45,192 nucleotides of DNA from Duganella callida (GCF_004614165.1 NZ_SPVG01000226.1:1-45192), one strand, 5' to 3'. Positions 1 through 9,150 are shown, counted from the stretch's first letter. Numbers and translations are program-made. Notes: generated by a model not told the origin, from the sequence alone.

Positions 1-1358
1 TGATGCCGGAAACCCGGCGCACGCTGTCCACCACGTCCTGCATGGTCTGGCCTGCCTGATCGGCCAGCACGCTGCCTTGCTCCACCTGCGTCACCGAGGT
101 GCTGATCAGCTCCTTGATTTCGCGCGCGGCGGTGGCGCTGCGCTGGGCCAGGTTACGCACTTCGCTCGCCACCACGGCAAAGCCGCGACCCTGTTCGCCC
201 GCGCGTGCCGCCTCGACCGCCGCGTTCAACGCCAGGATATTGGTCTGGAAAGCGATGGCGTCGATCACGCCGGTAATTTCGGCGATTTTCTGCGAGCTGC
301 CGCGGATTCCGCCCATGCGCGCCACCACCTCACGGACCACCGCGCCGCCGCGGCTGGCCACCTCGCTGGCGGAGTGCGCCAAACGGTTGGCTTCGTGGGC
401 ATGATCGGCGTTCTGGCGTACCGCGCTGGTCAGTTCTTCCATCGAGCTGGCGGTTTCCTCCAGCGCGGATGCCTGATTTTCGGTGCGCGACGACAGGTCG
501 GCATTGCCACCGGCGATTTCGCGCGAGGCGACGCCGATCGCGTCCGAACTGCTGCGCACACGGCGCACCAGTGCCGCCAGCCGCGCATTCATGTCGCCCA
601 GCGAGCGCAGCAATTGCCCGGTTTCGTCCCGCGAAGTGGCTTGCACAGTGCCGCTCAGATCGCCCTGCGCCACGCGCTGGGCCAATTGCACCGCCTGCGC
701 CAGCGGACGGGTGATGGAAGTGGATATCAGCCAGGCCAGCGTCACGACGAACAGCACCATCAGCACCGCCAGCACCAGCATCAGCTGGCGCCCCTGAATG
801 AAGACTTGCTGAATGCCGTCCGCCAGTTCCGTGACATGGCGGCGTTCTTCCTGCTGCAGTTCCTGAATCTTGCCAGTGTAAATAAACGACGCCGGGACGA
901 ATTTATCTTCAAAAATTTTATTCGATTCTTCGAATTTACCATCCTTTTTCAGTTGAATGGCGCGGTCGCGCGCATTAACGTAGGTTTTCCCGCGCCGCTA
1001 ATAATTGCTGCCATAATTCCTGTTCCTGCGGCGTATCGATATGCGGTTCTATACGCTTTTGTAATTCGACCGATTCAATGGTCGAATCGGCCACTTCCTT
1101 GGCAAAGAATTCCGCCAGCGATGAATCGTTATTTCTGACGATGGCGATATTGCGCCGGATGCCGGCATAGATAATGCGGTACCAGTCGGTGACCATTCGC
1201 TCCGTCGCCAGCGGTTCATCGAGTAATTCGCGGCTGGCGTCGGCCACCGCATTCAGGCGCGAAATCGAAACGCCGACGGCTGTTAATGCACACAGCAAAA
1301 TCAGGGCAAAACCACACAGCAAGCGTTTCCCAATACTCAGATTCGTCAGCAGGTTCAT
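1..1358 (-). pseudogene. Methyl-accepting chemotaxis protein, frameshifted and cut by the left edge
   Basis: This is a transmembrane chemoreceptor that would signal to CheA/CheW. The start at 1358 follows a strong GAGGAG ribosome site. TM1 lies near residues 13-32 and is followed by a four-helix-bundle-type periplasmic region. The first frame stops at TAA 975-977 after 127 codons. The correct frame resumes one base away ([11 protein letters not shown]...) and is open to base 1. It encodes TM2 ([14 protein letters not shown]), a HAMP linker, a methylation segment ([14 protein letters not shown]) and the hairpin tip ([20 protein letters not shown]). Removing one T at about 975-976 restores a continuous protein. 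It is therefore either a recent frameshift mutation or a sequencing error. The C-terminal end lies outside the window. The 5' part is less GC-rich than its neighbours. Confidence 0.85.
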
Positions 1359-1600
1359 CTTATTCTCCTCGGGTGGGTGATTTCGGTTCAGACTACCACG
1401 CTTGCAATCAGGTATTTTTGGGTTCCCCTTTTGAAACGCTTTGCGGCCCGCGCGCTCACTCTGCGTGCGATAGCGGGGCCGGCCAACACGTTCCAAATAT
1501 CCGAAGGAGTTCCACCAAAACGTTGAAAGCTGAGTTCGCGCTAAAAATTGGCGTGAAAACGCCGATTTCTGGCATACTGGCCACTCACCTTGGAGGAAGC

Positions 1601-2026
1601 ATGAGCATAGACTGGACTCATTTCACGCCGTGGACCAGCCTGGCAGGCGGCATGGCGATCGGATTGGCGGCGGCCTTGCTGATTCTTTTCAATGGCAGAA
1701 TTGCCGGCATTAGCGGAATTGTCGGCGGCATGCTTCAATTAAAACGCGGTGATATCAGCTGGCGGGTTGCATTTATTGCCGGGTTGCTGATTGCGCCGTC
1801 CGTGTACGGTATATTCTTTCACCTGCCGGCAATTCAAATCGATGCGACGCCGGGGATGTTGATAATCGCTGGCTTGATTGTTGGAATAGGTACTCGCTAC
1901 GGTTCGGGTTGCACCAGTGGTCACGGCGTCTGCGGAATATCGCGCTTATCGCTCCGTTCCATGCTCGCCACGGCTGTGTTTATGGCTGCCGGCTTCGTCA
2001 CGGTGTTTATATGGCGCCACTTATGA
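1601..2026 (+). CDS. YeeE/YedE family transporter subunit, first half (PmpA-like)
   Basis: A 141-residue integral membrane protein of the YeeE/YedE (sulfur transport, DUF395) family with about four hydrophobic helices. The start has a GGAGG site eight bases upstream. It contains the family signature [15 protein letters not shown] near residues 101-115, whose cysteines are thought to handle reduced sulfur in related transporters. The next gene overlaps its stop by ATGA, so the two half-size proteins are probably made together and form one pore. The substrate (thiosulfate or another sulfur species) is inferred from the family only. No ArsR/BigR regulator or sulfur dioxygenase gene is nearby, unlike many homologous loci. 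Confidence 0.85.
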   Translation: MSIDWTHFTPWTSLAGGMAIGLAAALLILFNGRIAGISGIVGGMLQLKRGDISWRVAFIAGLLIAPSVYGIFFHLPAIQIDATPGMLIIAGLIVGIGTRYGSGCTSGHGVCGISRLSLRSMLATAVFMAAGFVTVFIWRHL

Positions 2027-2439
2027 TATTTATCGCCTTTTTAAGCGGCTTAATCTTTGGGCTCGGGCTTATTATTTCGGGCATGGCGAATCCTGCCAAA
2101 GTACTGGGTTTTCTCGACCTGGCCGGGGATTGGGATCCGTCGCTGATCATGGTTATGGCAGGCGCCATTGTGCTGGGGCTGGCCGCTTTTAGCTGGGCCA
2201 AGGCGCGAAAACAGACCCTGCTGGGCGGCGCGCTGAATTTACCCACCACCAATAAAATCGACCGCCGCCTGATATTTGGCGCACTGCTGTTTGGCATTGG
2301 ATGGGGCATCGCTGGATTCTGTCCCGGTCCGGCGCTGGTCGCCTCCGGCATGGGGCTGCCGAAGGCGCTGTTGTTTGCGGGCGCGATGTTGGCCGGAATG
2401 GGGATTTTCGAACTGCTGGACCGCCGTCACGGTGGATAA
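2023..2439 (+). CDS. YeeE/YedE (DUF6691-like) transporter subunit, second half (PmpB-like)
   Basis: A 138-residue membrane protein that complements the preceding gene. It has four hydrophobic segments and the paired signatures [20 protein letters not shown] near the N-terminus and [15 protein letters not shown] in the C-terminal half, the latter with the conserved cysteine. I chose the ATG at 2023, which overlaps the upstream stop in an ATGA junction typical of translational coupling. An in-frame ATG at 2011 would add four residues. Together the two genes look like a split version of a single-chain YeeE/YedE protein. The function is presumed uptake or export of a sulfur compound. Confidence 0.83.
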   Translation: MIFIAFLSGLIFGLGLIISGMANPAKVLGFLDLAGDWDPSLIMVMAGAIVLGLAAFSWAKARKQTLLGGALNLPTTNKIDRRLIFGALLFGIGWGIAGFCPGPALVASGMGLPKALLFAGAMLAGMGIFELLDRRHGG

Positions 2440-2523
2440 GTCCCGCTGCAAAAAATCTGCGCAGCGGGATTTTATTCAATGAAAACAGCTACTTGCGCTG
2501 TCATGTGCACGCTTTTTAACAAG

Positions 2524-2547
2524 CTTATCCACAGAATTTGTTAACAA
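2524..2547 (+). repeat. DnaA-box repeat, copy 1
   Basis: A 24-base sequence that recurs exactly at 4620-4643 in the same orientation. It starts with C followed by a perfect DnaA-box consensus TTATCCACA (2525-2533) and ends in TTTGTTAACAA. A TTAACAAG motif precedes it. The two copies bracket the S15 hydrolase gene. The identity is directly visible; binding by DnaA is inferred. Confidence 0.7.
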
Positions 2548-2554
2548 GTGTGCG

Positions 2555-4483
2555 TTAGCGCACGGCCGGCATCACCTGCACCTCGATGCCCGAGTACATG
2601 GACGGCGCATGGTAGACCCGTTGCGTCGCTTTCTGGAAATCTTCCGGCTTGGCCTTGGCGATATCGACGAAGGTCTGCGGATTCAAGTCCACCAGCGGGA
2701 ACCACGAGCTCTGGATCTGCACCATGATGCGATGACCACGGCGGAAAGTGTGGTTGATGTCGCTCATGCTGTAGGTCAGCGGTTCCACCTTGCCCGGCGT
2801 GAACGGCTGTGGGTTTTCGAAGCCATTGCGGAACTTGCCGCGTAACGGATCGCCGCGCACCAGCTGCTGGTAGCCGGCCATGGTCAGCGATGGCTTGGGC
2901 TCGTCGCCGCCGTGCCTTTCCTTGTCGTCGCCGGCCGGATATTCGGGCGGATAGACATCGATCAGTTTTACCACCCAGTCGGCATCGGTGCCGGTGGTCG
3001 AGACGAACAGCTTGGGCTTGACCGGGCCGGCAAAAGTCACATCCTCTTCCAGCACCTCGCTGCTGTACGTCAGCACGTCGGGACGGGTGGAGGCGAAGCG
3101 CTGATCGCTGGTCATGTATTCGCGCGGCACGCCGGTGGCCGGATAGGCGATGTAGGGCACCGGCTTGCGCGGATCGGACACATATTCATCATAAGCGGCG
3201 CCCGTGGCCGGCTGTTTCCAGCTCAGCGTGCCGTCCGGTCCCAGGAACAGGGTGCGCGTCTGGGCCGGCTTGGGCGGCCAGGCCGCATAGTTGCGCCAGA
3301 CGTTGCTGCCGGTCTCAAACGCGTAGACTTCAGACATGTTCTTGTTGGTCACGCCCTTCAGATGCTGCTCGAAGAACGGGTAGAGGATGTTGCCGCGGAA
3401 GTATTCGCCGGTTTTGGCGTCGAACTGCACATAGCCCAGGCTCTTGCCGTCGCCGCGCGCCCAGCCGCCGTGCACCCAAGGCCCCATCACCAGGCCGCTG
3501 TAGATGCCGGGATTGTTGCGCTTGACGCTGGCGTAGGTGGTCAGCGGGCCCTGCAAGTCTTCGGCGTCGTACCAGCCGCCCACCGTCAGCACCGCCGCCT
3601 TGATGTTTTTCAGATGGGGCGCGATGTTGCGGATTTTCCAGAACTCGTCGTAGGTGTTGTGCTCGATGGTCGGCTGCAGCAGCGCGCGCTGCCTGGGTGT
3701 CAGCGTGCCGATGATGTTGGGCAGGGTCAGCTGCCTGAGGAAGAAATCATAGCCGTCCGCCGTGCCATAGTCGAAGCGGTCCCAGGTCTTGGGCAGCGGC
3801 GTCGGGTTTTCCGCCTCCACGAATGCCGAGTAGAAGTCGAAATTAGCTGCCAGCATGAAGGCGCCGCCATGGTAGGAGTCGTCGTTCATGAACAGATCGG
3901 TCACCGGGGCCTGCGGCGAGGCGGCCTTGATCGCCGGATGCGAGTCGATGATGCTGGCCGAGGTGTAGAAGCCGGGATAGGAAATGCCCAGAATGCCGAC
4001 CTTGCCGTTGTTGTTGGCGACGTTTTTCAGCAGCCAGTCGACGGTGTCGTGCATGTCCTCGCTCTCGTTGCCTTCGCCTTTGGCGCGCACGGCTTTCACG
4101 TGCGGCGTCATTTCCTGCCATTTGCCTTCGGACATGTAACGGCCGCGCACATCCTGCTTGACGAAGATATAGCCGCTTTTTTCGAACTCTTCCGACGGGC
4201 CGATGTGTTCTGGATAGAAATCCACGCCGTAATGCAGCTCGCCGCCAGACTGCACGCCGGCGCTGTACGGCGTACGCTGGATCAGGAAGGGATAAGGCTT
4301 GCTGGCATCCTTGGGCACGTAGACGGTGGTGAACAAGCGCACCCCGTCGCGCATCGGAATGCGGAATTCATACTTCGTGTAGTGTTCACGCAGAGTGTAT
4401 TTGGCGGTATCGGCGGCGCCGCTGTGCAGGCAGGCGCCAGCCAGCAGCAGCGACAGTGCCAGGGCGGTAAAACGTGGCTTCAT
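2555..4483 (-). CDS. Secreted CocE/NonD family hydrolase (peptidase S15 fold)
   Basis: A 642-residue alpha/beta hydrolase of the X-Pro dipeptidyl-peptidase/cocaine esterase/glutaryl-7-ACA acylase family. Residues 1-25 form a Sec signal peptide, so the enzyme is probably periplasmic or exported. The catalytic serine is Ser168 in GISYPG. The Asp in GGWYD (306) and the His in GPWVHGG (338) complete the expected triad. The C-terminal third is the family's jelly-roll domain (FRRGHRIMVQIQSSWFP). I chose the ATG at 4483 because it begins the signal peptide; an in-frame ATG at 4516 would place charged residues before it. Its natural substrate (an amide, ester or N-acyl compound) cannot be told from sequence. 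It stands alone between two DnaA-box repeats. Confidence 0.88.
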   Translation of the reverse strand: MKPRFTALALSLLLAGACLHSGAADTAKYTLREHYTKYEFRIPMRDGVRLFTTVYVPKDASKPYPFLIQRTPYSAGVQSGGELHYGVDFYPEHIGPSEEFEKSGYIFVKQDVRGRYMSEGKWQEMTPHVKAVRAKGEGNESEDMHDTVDWLLKNVANNNGKVGILGISYPGFYTSASIIDSHPAIKAASPQAPVTDLFMNDDSYHGGAFMLAANFDFYSAFVEAENPTPLPKTWDRFDYGTADGYDFFLRQLTLPNIIGTLTPRQRALLQPTIEHNTYDEFWKIRNIAPHLKNIKAAVLTVGGWYDAEDLQGPLTTYASVKRNNPGIYSGLVMGPWVHGGWARGDGKSLGYVQFDAKTGEYFRGNILYPFFEQHLKGVTNKNMSEVYAFETGSNVWRNYAAWPPKPAQTRTLFLGPDGTLSWKQPATGAAYDEYVSDPRKPVPYIAYPATGVPREYMTSDQRFASTRPDVLTYSSEVLEEDVTFAGPVKPKLFVSTTGTDADWVVKLIDVYPPEYPAGDDKERHGGDEPKPSLTMAGYQQLVRGDPLRGKFRNGFENPQPFTPGKVEPLTYSMSDINHTFRRGHRIMVQIQSSWFPLVDLNPQTFVDIAKAKPEDFQKATQRVYHAPSMYSGIEVQVMPAVR

Positions 4484-4619
4484 GTTGGCTTTCAGAAGGA
4501 AATCACAGACCGCCAAGTGTACTGTCGGTGGACAACTTTGGCTGCAAGAATTTTACGCAGGAAAACTTTTTCGTTCAAAAACAATCGCTTGGCGGTTGAA
4601 CTTGTTGCTTGTTAACAGC

Positions 4620-4643
4620 CTTATCCACAGAATTTGTTAACAA
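4620..4643 (+). repeat. DnaA-box repeat, copy 2
   Basis: Exact second copy of the 24-base element at 2524-2547, with DnaA box TTATCCACA at 4621-4629. Here it is preceded by GTTAACA, so the box is framed by inverted GTTAAC motifs. It lies between the stop of the acetyltransferase gene and the 5' side of the S15 hydrolase gene. Confidence 0.7.
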
Positions 4644-4650
4644 CCGTCGT

Positions 4651-5103
4651 TCACTGGTATTGCGCCGCGAAGATGCGGCGCTGGAAAGGATTGATTTCCT
4701 TGCGCATCAGCCGGGGCAGCAGTGGATCGGGCACAAAGGCTTGCGAGCGGTAGAAATTGTCGGTGCCTTCGCCGGCTTCCAGCAGCAGGCGAAAGACTTT
4801 ATGGTCGAGGCAATACTGTTCGATGCGTTTCAAGAACCAGTGGCCTATGCCTTGGCCGCGATGGGTGCTTAGTATCATCAGTTCCGAGACGAAGCAGAAT
4901 TCCGGCGGCGCCATTTCCATGCGCGCCACGCCGATCATCTTGTTCTTGTGCTCGACCGTCACCCATTGCACCTTGCCGCGCACATCGGCCGGCGCCGCGC
5001 TGGGCGCCACGCCTTCCTTTCCAGCGTCGCGACGGAAATTCATCAGGACCTTGGTCGGCAGGGCCGCCTTGAGCGGGCGGAATTGAAGTTCATCCAGATT
5101 CAT
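4651..5103 (-). CDS. GNAT family N-acetyltransferase
   Basis: A 150-residue protein with the GNAT fold. Motif A, which binds the acetyl-CoA pyrophosphate, is visible as STHRGQGIGHWFLKRIE near residues 78-94 after the strand FVSELMIL. The later segment (FRLLLEAGEGTDNFYRSQAF) matches the motif B tyrosine region. The start is the ATG at 5103; an upstream in-frame TTG at 5112 is less likely. No strong ribosome site is seen. The acetyl acceptor is unknown. The gene is monocistronic, divergent from a flavin reductase gene. Confidence 0.85.
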   Translation of the reverse strand: MNLDELQFRPLKAALPTKVLMNFRRDAGKEGVAPSAAPADVRGKVQWVTVEHKNKMIGVARMEMAPPEFCFVSELMILSTHRGQGIGHWFLKRIEQYCLDHKVFRLLLEAGEGTDNFYRSQAFVPDPLLPRLMRKEINPFQRRIFAAQYQ

Positions 5104-5212
5104 GTAGGTCAATCAGCTAAGTGTTTCACTTAGATTAGGCGCCGGATGCCCAATCGCGCAATACCTGAAATGTATAAAAACGTGTAAATCGCCTCTGTGC
5201 GACAATGCGATC

Positions 5213-5836
5213 ATGACAGATCGCCACTTTTACGAGCCGGCCCAAGGACACGGCCTGCCGCACGACCCGCTGAACGCCATCATCGGCCCGCGGCCGATAG
5301 GCTGGATTTCCACGCGCGCCGCCAACGGCGTGCTGAACCTTGCGCCATACAGCTTCTTCAACGCGTTTAACTACACGCCGCCGCTGATCGGCTTTTCCAG
5401 CATAGGACGCAAGGATTCGCTGCGCAACATCGAAGCGACCGGCGAATTCGTCTGGAACCTGGCCACGCGGCCGCTGGCCGAAGCGATGAACGCCAGCTGC
5501 GCCGCCGCGCCGCCGGAGGTGGACGAGTTCCAGCTGGCCGGCCTGACGCCGGGCGCGTCGCGTATCGTCGGCGCGCCGCGCGTGGAAGAGAGTCCGGTGT
5601 CGTTCGAATGTCGGCGCACCCAGATCATCCGCCTGCAAAGTGCTGCCGGCGTGGACACCGATACCTGGCTGGTGCTGGGAGAGGTGGTGGGGGTGCACAT
5701 CGCGCAGTCCATGCTGCGCGACGGCATTTACGATACGGCAGGCTCGCAGACCATCCTGCGCGGCGGCGGCCCGGCCGATTATTTCGAGATTACGCCGGAT
5801 GCGCTGTTCCGCATGCGGCGTCCGGCTTATCCCTAA
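5213..5836 (+). CDS. Flavin reductase family protein
   Basis: A 207-residue protein of the flavin reductase-like/FMN-binding split-barrel family. The N-terminal NAIIGPRPIGWISTRAANG and the following NLAPYSFFNAFNYTPPLIGFSS (read as two adjoining stretches) are the flavin-binding strands. DSLRNIEATGEFVWNLA is the next conserved helix and strand. Members reduce FMN with NAD(P)H for a monooxygenase or act as small oxidoreductases. No monooxygenase partner is adjacent, so the role is open. It ends three bases before the convergent asparaginase gene. Confidence 0.87.
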   Translation: MTDRHFYEPAQGHGLPHDPLNAIIGPRPIGWISTRAANGVLNLAPYSFFNAFNYTPPLIGFSSIGRKDSLRNIEATGEFVWNLATRPLAEAMNASCAAAPPEVDEFQLAGLTPGASRIVGAPRVEESPVSFECRRTQIIRLQSAAGVDTDTWLVLGEVVGVHIAQSMLRDGIYDTAGSQTILRGGGPADYFEITPDALFRMRRPAYP

Positions 5837-5839
5837 GCC

Positions 5840-6916
5840 TCAATAGGTGTAGAACATGCGCTGAATTTCCTTGCTGTCCGTGGTGCGGGTCAAGGCCAGG
5901 GTCAGCAGGATGCGCGCTTTCTGCGGATTCAGCGTATCGGACGCCACAAAGTCCAGCTCATCGTCGTTGGCTTCGCCGTTGCGGGCGATGATGCCCTGGC
6001 CGACGCGGCTCGAGCGCACGATCAATACCCCTTGCTTGCGCGCCGCGATCAGCGCGGTTTTGACCGGCGCCGCCAGGCTGCCGTCGCCGACGCCGGCGTG
6101 GATGATGCCCCTGGCGCCAGCGGCCACAAGCGCGTTGAGTGCAACTGGGTTAACATTCGCATAGCCGTATACGATGTCGACCTGCGGCAGGCTGTCCAGC
6201 TTGCTGACGTCGAACTCGGTGTCGGCCGTGTTTTTGCGGGTCGAGGCGCGGTAGAAATATGGCTTGTTGCCCTGGATGTAACCGAGCATGCCCAGTTCCG
6301 GCGTCTTGAAGCTGTCCGGGGTCGAGGTATTGGTCTTGGTGACTTCGCGCGCGGCGTGGATCTGGTCGTTCAGCGCCACCAGCACGCCCTTGCCGATGGC
6401 TTCCTGGCTGGCGGCCAGCAGCACGGCGTTGTACAGATTGATCGGACCGTCGGCCGACAGCGCGGTGCCGGGACGCATCGCGCCCACCAGCACCACCGGC
6501 TTTTTGCTCTTGACGGTCAGGTCCAGGAAATAGGCGGTCTCTTCCAGCGTATCGGTGCCGTGGGTGATGACGATGCCGTCGACATCGGCCTGGGCCAGCA
6601 GGGTATTGACGCGCTTGGCCAGCGTCAGCCAGTGCTGGTTGGTCATGTTTTCGCTGGCGATCTGGAACACCTGCTCGCCTTTGACATCGGCGACCTTGGC
6701 CAGTTCCGGCACGGCGGCGATCAGCTGGTTTACGCCCACGGTGGCGGCGGTATAGCCGACCGTGGTGGTGCTGGACGCGCCGCTGCCGGCAATGGTGCCG
6801 CCGGTGGCCAGAATGGTCACGTGGGCCAGCTTGTCCGCTGCCTCGGCATAGGAACTAAGCAACATTGCACAAGCCAGCAGGGCCTGGGCCATGCGTGCGG
6901 AAATAGAGTTGGACAT
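5840..6916 (-). CDS. ansB: Type II (periplasmic) L-asparaginase
   Basis: A 358-residue enzyme hydrolysing L-asparagine, and usually some glutamine, to the acid and ammonia. The start at 6916 follows an AGGAG site and opens a signal peptide with likely cleavage after AEA (residue 26). Catalytic motif I is ATGGTIAGSG with Thr41. The flexible-loop Tyr (GYTA) follows, then Ser88 in IASENM, and motif II HGTDTLEETAYF with Thr121-Asp122. VGAMRPGTALSADGP is also present. Length and the secretion signal fit the high-affinity periplasmic type. It probably lets the cell use extracellular asparagine as a nitrogen source. Confidence 0.92.
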   Translation of the reverse strand: MSNSISARMAQALLACAMLLSSYAEAADKLAHVTILATGGTIAGSGASSTTTVGYTAATVGVNQLIAAVPELAKVADVKGEQVFQIASENMTNQHWLTLAKRVNTLLAQADVDGIVITHGTDTLEETAYFLDLTVKSKKPVVLVGAMRPGTALSADGPINLYNAVLLAASQEAIGKGVLVALNDQIHAAREVTKTNTSTPDSFKTPELGMLGYIQGNKPYFYRASTRKNTADTEFDVSKLDSLPQVDIVYGYANVNPVALNALVAAGARGIIHAGVGDGSLAAPVKTALIAARKQGVLIVRSSRVGQGIIARNGEANDDELDFVASDTLNPQKARILLTLALTRTTDSKEIQRMFYTY

Positions 6917-6944
6917 GCAGTCTCCTGAACGGGCGGTAAAGCTT

Positions 6945-6973
6945 GGGATATTAACAAATCGCCTGTCTGTCAA
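6945..6973 (-). promoter_or_regulatory. Candidate sigma-70 promoter of the asparaginase gene
   Basis: On the minus strand a perfect -35 TTGACA (6968-6973) is followed after 17 bases by TATCCC (6945-6950), a weak -10. It lies about 30 bases before the asparaginase start. The -35 match and spacing support it; the poor -10 is the weakness. Confidence 0.4.
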
Positions 6974-7034
6974 CAATGCGGGTGGTTACGGCGTTAAAGG
7001 GAACGCTGAACAAGAATGAAAAAAAGAGAACGAC

Positions 7035-7367
7035 ATGATGAGATTGATGATCACACTGGCGCTGCTGCTGGCGCTGGCCGCCTGCGGCAAGTCGGCGGAG
7101 CAGAAGCAGCGCGAGGAGAACGCGGTGCTGACCCAGCTGGGCGAGAAGTATGTGAGGGAAAAAATCCTCGAGCCCGGCCAGGCGCAGTTCCGCAACCAGT
7201 TCATCGGCAAGGGCGGCGCGCCATGCGGCGAGGTCAATGCCAAGGATGCGTTTGGCGCCTACATCGGCTACCAGCGCTATATTTCGGTGGCGCGCGACCT
7301 GACGCTGCTGGCGCAGGACGTGTCGCCGGCGGAGTTCGAGGCGCAGTGGCAGCAACTGTGCCGCTGA
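7035..7367 (+). CDS. Small predicted lipoprotein, function unknown
   Basis: A 110-residue protein with a lipoprotein signal: hydrophobic stretch LMITLALLLALAAC with a LAAC lipobox, so Cys17 should be lipidated. The mature part has two further cysteines (GGAPCGEV and the C-terminal QLCR), which may form a disulfide. The segment FGAYIGYQRYI resembles small secreted proteins common in this bacterial group. ATGs at 7035, 7038 and 7047 are all possible; the first is used. It is divergent from asparaginase. I cannot assign a function. Confidence 0.72.
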   Translation: MMRLMITLALLLALAACGKSAEQKQREENAVLTQLGEKYVREKILEPGQAQFRNQFIGKGGAPCGEVNAKDAFGAYIGYQRYISVARDLTLLAQDVSPAEFEAQWQQLCR

Positions 7368-7455
7368 CGCCTGTCTCCCGGCAGGCTGCCGAGCCCGGCA
7401 ATTAGCGCTATCATGGCCGCATCGATCAGCCGCACAATTTAGCGAGGAATACGGC

Positions 7456-9150
7456 ATGGAACACAACTACGGCGGCCAGAGCGACGCCGCGCCCCACCTG
7501 GCGTCATCCGACATCGGCAACCGCCGGCACCAGATTTTCCCCACCCTCAGCGAAGACCAGTTCGACGTCCTGCTGTCCTATGGCGAGCGGCGCCGCTTTG
7601 CCGCCGGCGACGTGCTGTTCCACCAGGGTGACCGCCACATCCCGATGTTCGTGATCATTTCCGGCGCCATCGAAGTCGAGCGCGGCTCGGCGCTGGGCTC
7701 GACCAAAATCGGCCGCCACGGCCCCGGCATGTTCACCGGCGAAATGGGCTCGCTGGCCGGCCGCGCCGCCGTCGCCACCGCGCGCGTGGTGGAGGACAGC
7801 GAATTGATCGTCATCAGCGAAGACGCCTTGCGCACGCTGGTGATTTCCGAGGCGGCGCTGAGCGAGACCATCGTGCGCGCCTACATCCTGCGGCGTGTGG
7901 CCTACATGTCCGACCAGACCGGCGGCGTACTGGTGTTCGGCGCGCGCAACTCGCAGCAGACGCTGATCCTGCGCCATTTCCTGAGCCGCAACGGCCAGCC
8001 GGCCGCCTACTTCGACACCGAGGCCGATCCGGATGCGCCAGGCCTGATGGACCGCTTCGGCATCGCCGTTGACGACATCCCGGCCGTGGTCACGCCTGGC
8101 GGGCAAGTGCTGCGCCAACCGTCGCTGCGCGAGCTGGCCGACGGCATCGGCATCAGCCCGGACGGCCTGGATGGGCGCTTGTTCGACGTGGTGGTGGTCG
8201 GCGCCGGCCCGGCCGGCCTGGCGGCGGCCGTGTACGCGGCCTCGGAAGGCTTGAGCGTGGCGGTGCTGGATGCCAAGGCGCCCGGCGGCCAGGCTGGCGC
8301 CAGCTCCAAGATCGAGAACTACTTCGGCTTTCCGACCGGCGTGTCAGGGCAGGCGCTGGCGGGGCGCGGCCTGTCGCAGGCGCGCAAGTTCGGCGCCGAG
8401 GTGGCGGTGCCGGTCAAGGTCAGCGCGCTCAATTGCGACAGCCCCGAATTCGACATCGGCATCGACAGCGGCGAGCGGCTGCGTGCGCGTTCGATCGTCA
8501 TCGCCAGCGGCGCGCGCTACCGCAAGCCGGACCTGCCGGGGCTGGAGCGCTTCGAGGGCAAGGGCGTGTATTACAGCGCCTCCTTCATGGAAGCGAATTT
8601 CTGCGCCAACGAGGAAGTGGTGATCGTCGGCGGCGGCAACTCGGCCGGGCAGGCGGCGGTGTTCCTGTCGGCGCATGCCAAACATGTACACATCGTGGTG
8701 CGCTCGGGCGGGCTGGCGGCCAGCATGTCGCGCTATCTGATACAGCGCATCGAGGCTTCGCCCAGGATCACGCTGCACACGCACAAGCAGATCGTCGAAT
8801 TGCGCGGCAACGACAGGCTGGAAAGCATCTGCTGGCAGACCAGCGGCGGCGAAGCGCGGGAGGCGCCGGCGCGCCATCTGTTCCTGTTCCTCGGCGCGGA
8901 ACCCAGCACCGCGTGGCTGGGCGATTGCGTGGCGCTGGACGACAAGCACTTCGTGCTGACCGGACCGGATGTACCGGCCGATAAATGGCCGCTGGCGCGG
9001 CCGCGCCACTTCCTGGAGACCAGCCACCCACGCATCTTTGCGGTGGGCGACGTGCGCAGCGGCTCGATCAAGCGGGTGGCGGCGGCGGTGGGCGAGGGCT
9101 CGGCCGCGGTGGCCTCGCTGCATCAGGCGCTGGCTTCGGACTTCAGCTGA
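7456..9150 (+). CDS. cNMP-binding domain fused to a thioredoxin-reductase-like FAD oxidoreductase
   Basis: A 564-residue, two-part protein. Residues about 25-150 form a cyclic-nucleotide-binding-type beta-roll (GDVLFHQGD, GEMGSLAGRAAVATARV). Residues about 245-555 form a pyridine-nucleotide-disulfide oxidoreductase: FAD motif VVVGAGPAGLAAAVYAASEG, NADPH motif VVIVGGGNSAGQAAVFLS and the late FAD motif IFAVGDVRSGSIKRVAAAVG. The catalytic CxxC expected just before the NADPH motif is replaced by SASF (YYSASFMEANFC), so normal thioredoxin reduction by the dithiol is not possible. AGGAA lies upstream of the start. The role is probably redox sensing or an unknown reductase. The gene is convergent with the patatin-like gene. 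Confidence 0.88.
   Translation: MEHNYGGQSDAAPHLASSDIGNRRHQIFPTLSEDQFDVLLSYGERRRFAAGDVLFHQGDRHIPMFVIISGAIEVERGSALGSTKIGRHGPGMFTGEMGSLAGRAAVATARVVEDSELIVISEDALRTLVISEAALSETIVRAYILRRVAYMSDQTGGVLVFGARNSQQTLILRHFLSRNGQPAAYFDTEADPDAPGLMDRFGIAVDDIPAVVTPGGQVLRQPSLRELADGIGISPDGLDGRLFDVVVVGAGPAGLAAAVYAASEGLSVAVLDAKAPGGQAGASSKIENYFGFPTGVSGQALAGRGLSQARKFGAEVAVPVKVSALNCDSPEFDIGIDSGERLRARSIVIASGARYRKPDLPGLERFEGKGVYYSASFMEANFCANEEVVIVGGGNSAGQAAVFLSAHAKHVHIVVRSGGLAASMSRYLIQRIEASPRITLHTHKQIVELRGNDRLESICWQTSGGEAREAPARHLFLFLGAEPSTAWLGDCVALDDKHFVLTGPDVPADKWPLARPRHFLETSHPRIFAVGDVRSGSIKRVAAAVGEGSAAVASLHQALASDFS

Noticed and set aside
1550-1563. Small GNRA-like hairpin before the YeeE/YedE genes
   Set aside because: GGCGT-GAAA-ACGCC is a neat hairpin, but at five pairs with no conservation evidence it cannot be called a riboswitch or terminator.
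2912-4615. Long plus-strand open frame opposite the S15 hydrolase
   Set aside because: No recognisable motif and composition typical of antisense frames; the hydrolase has all its catalytic residues on the other strand.
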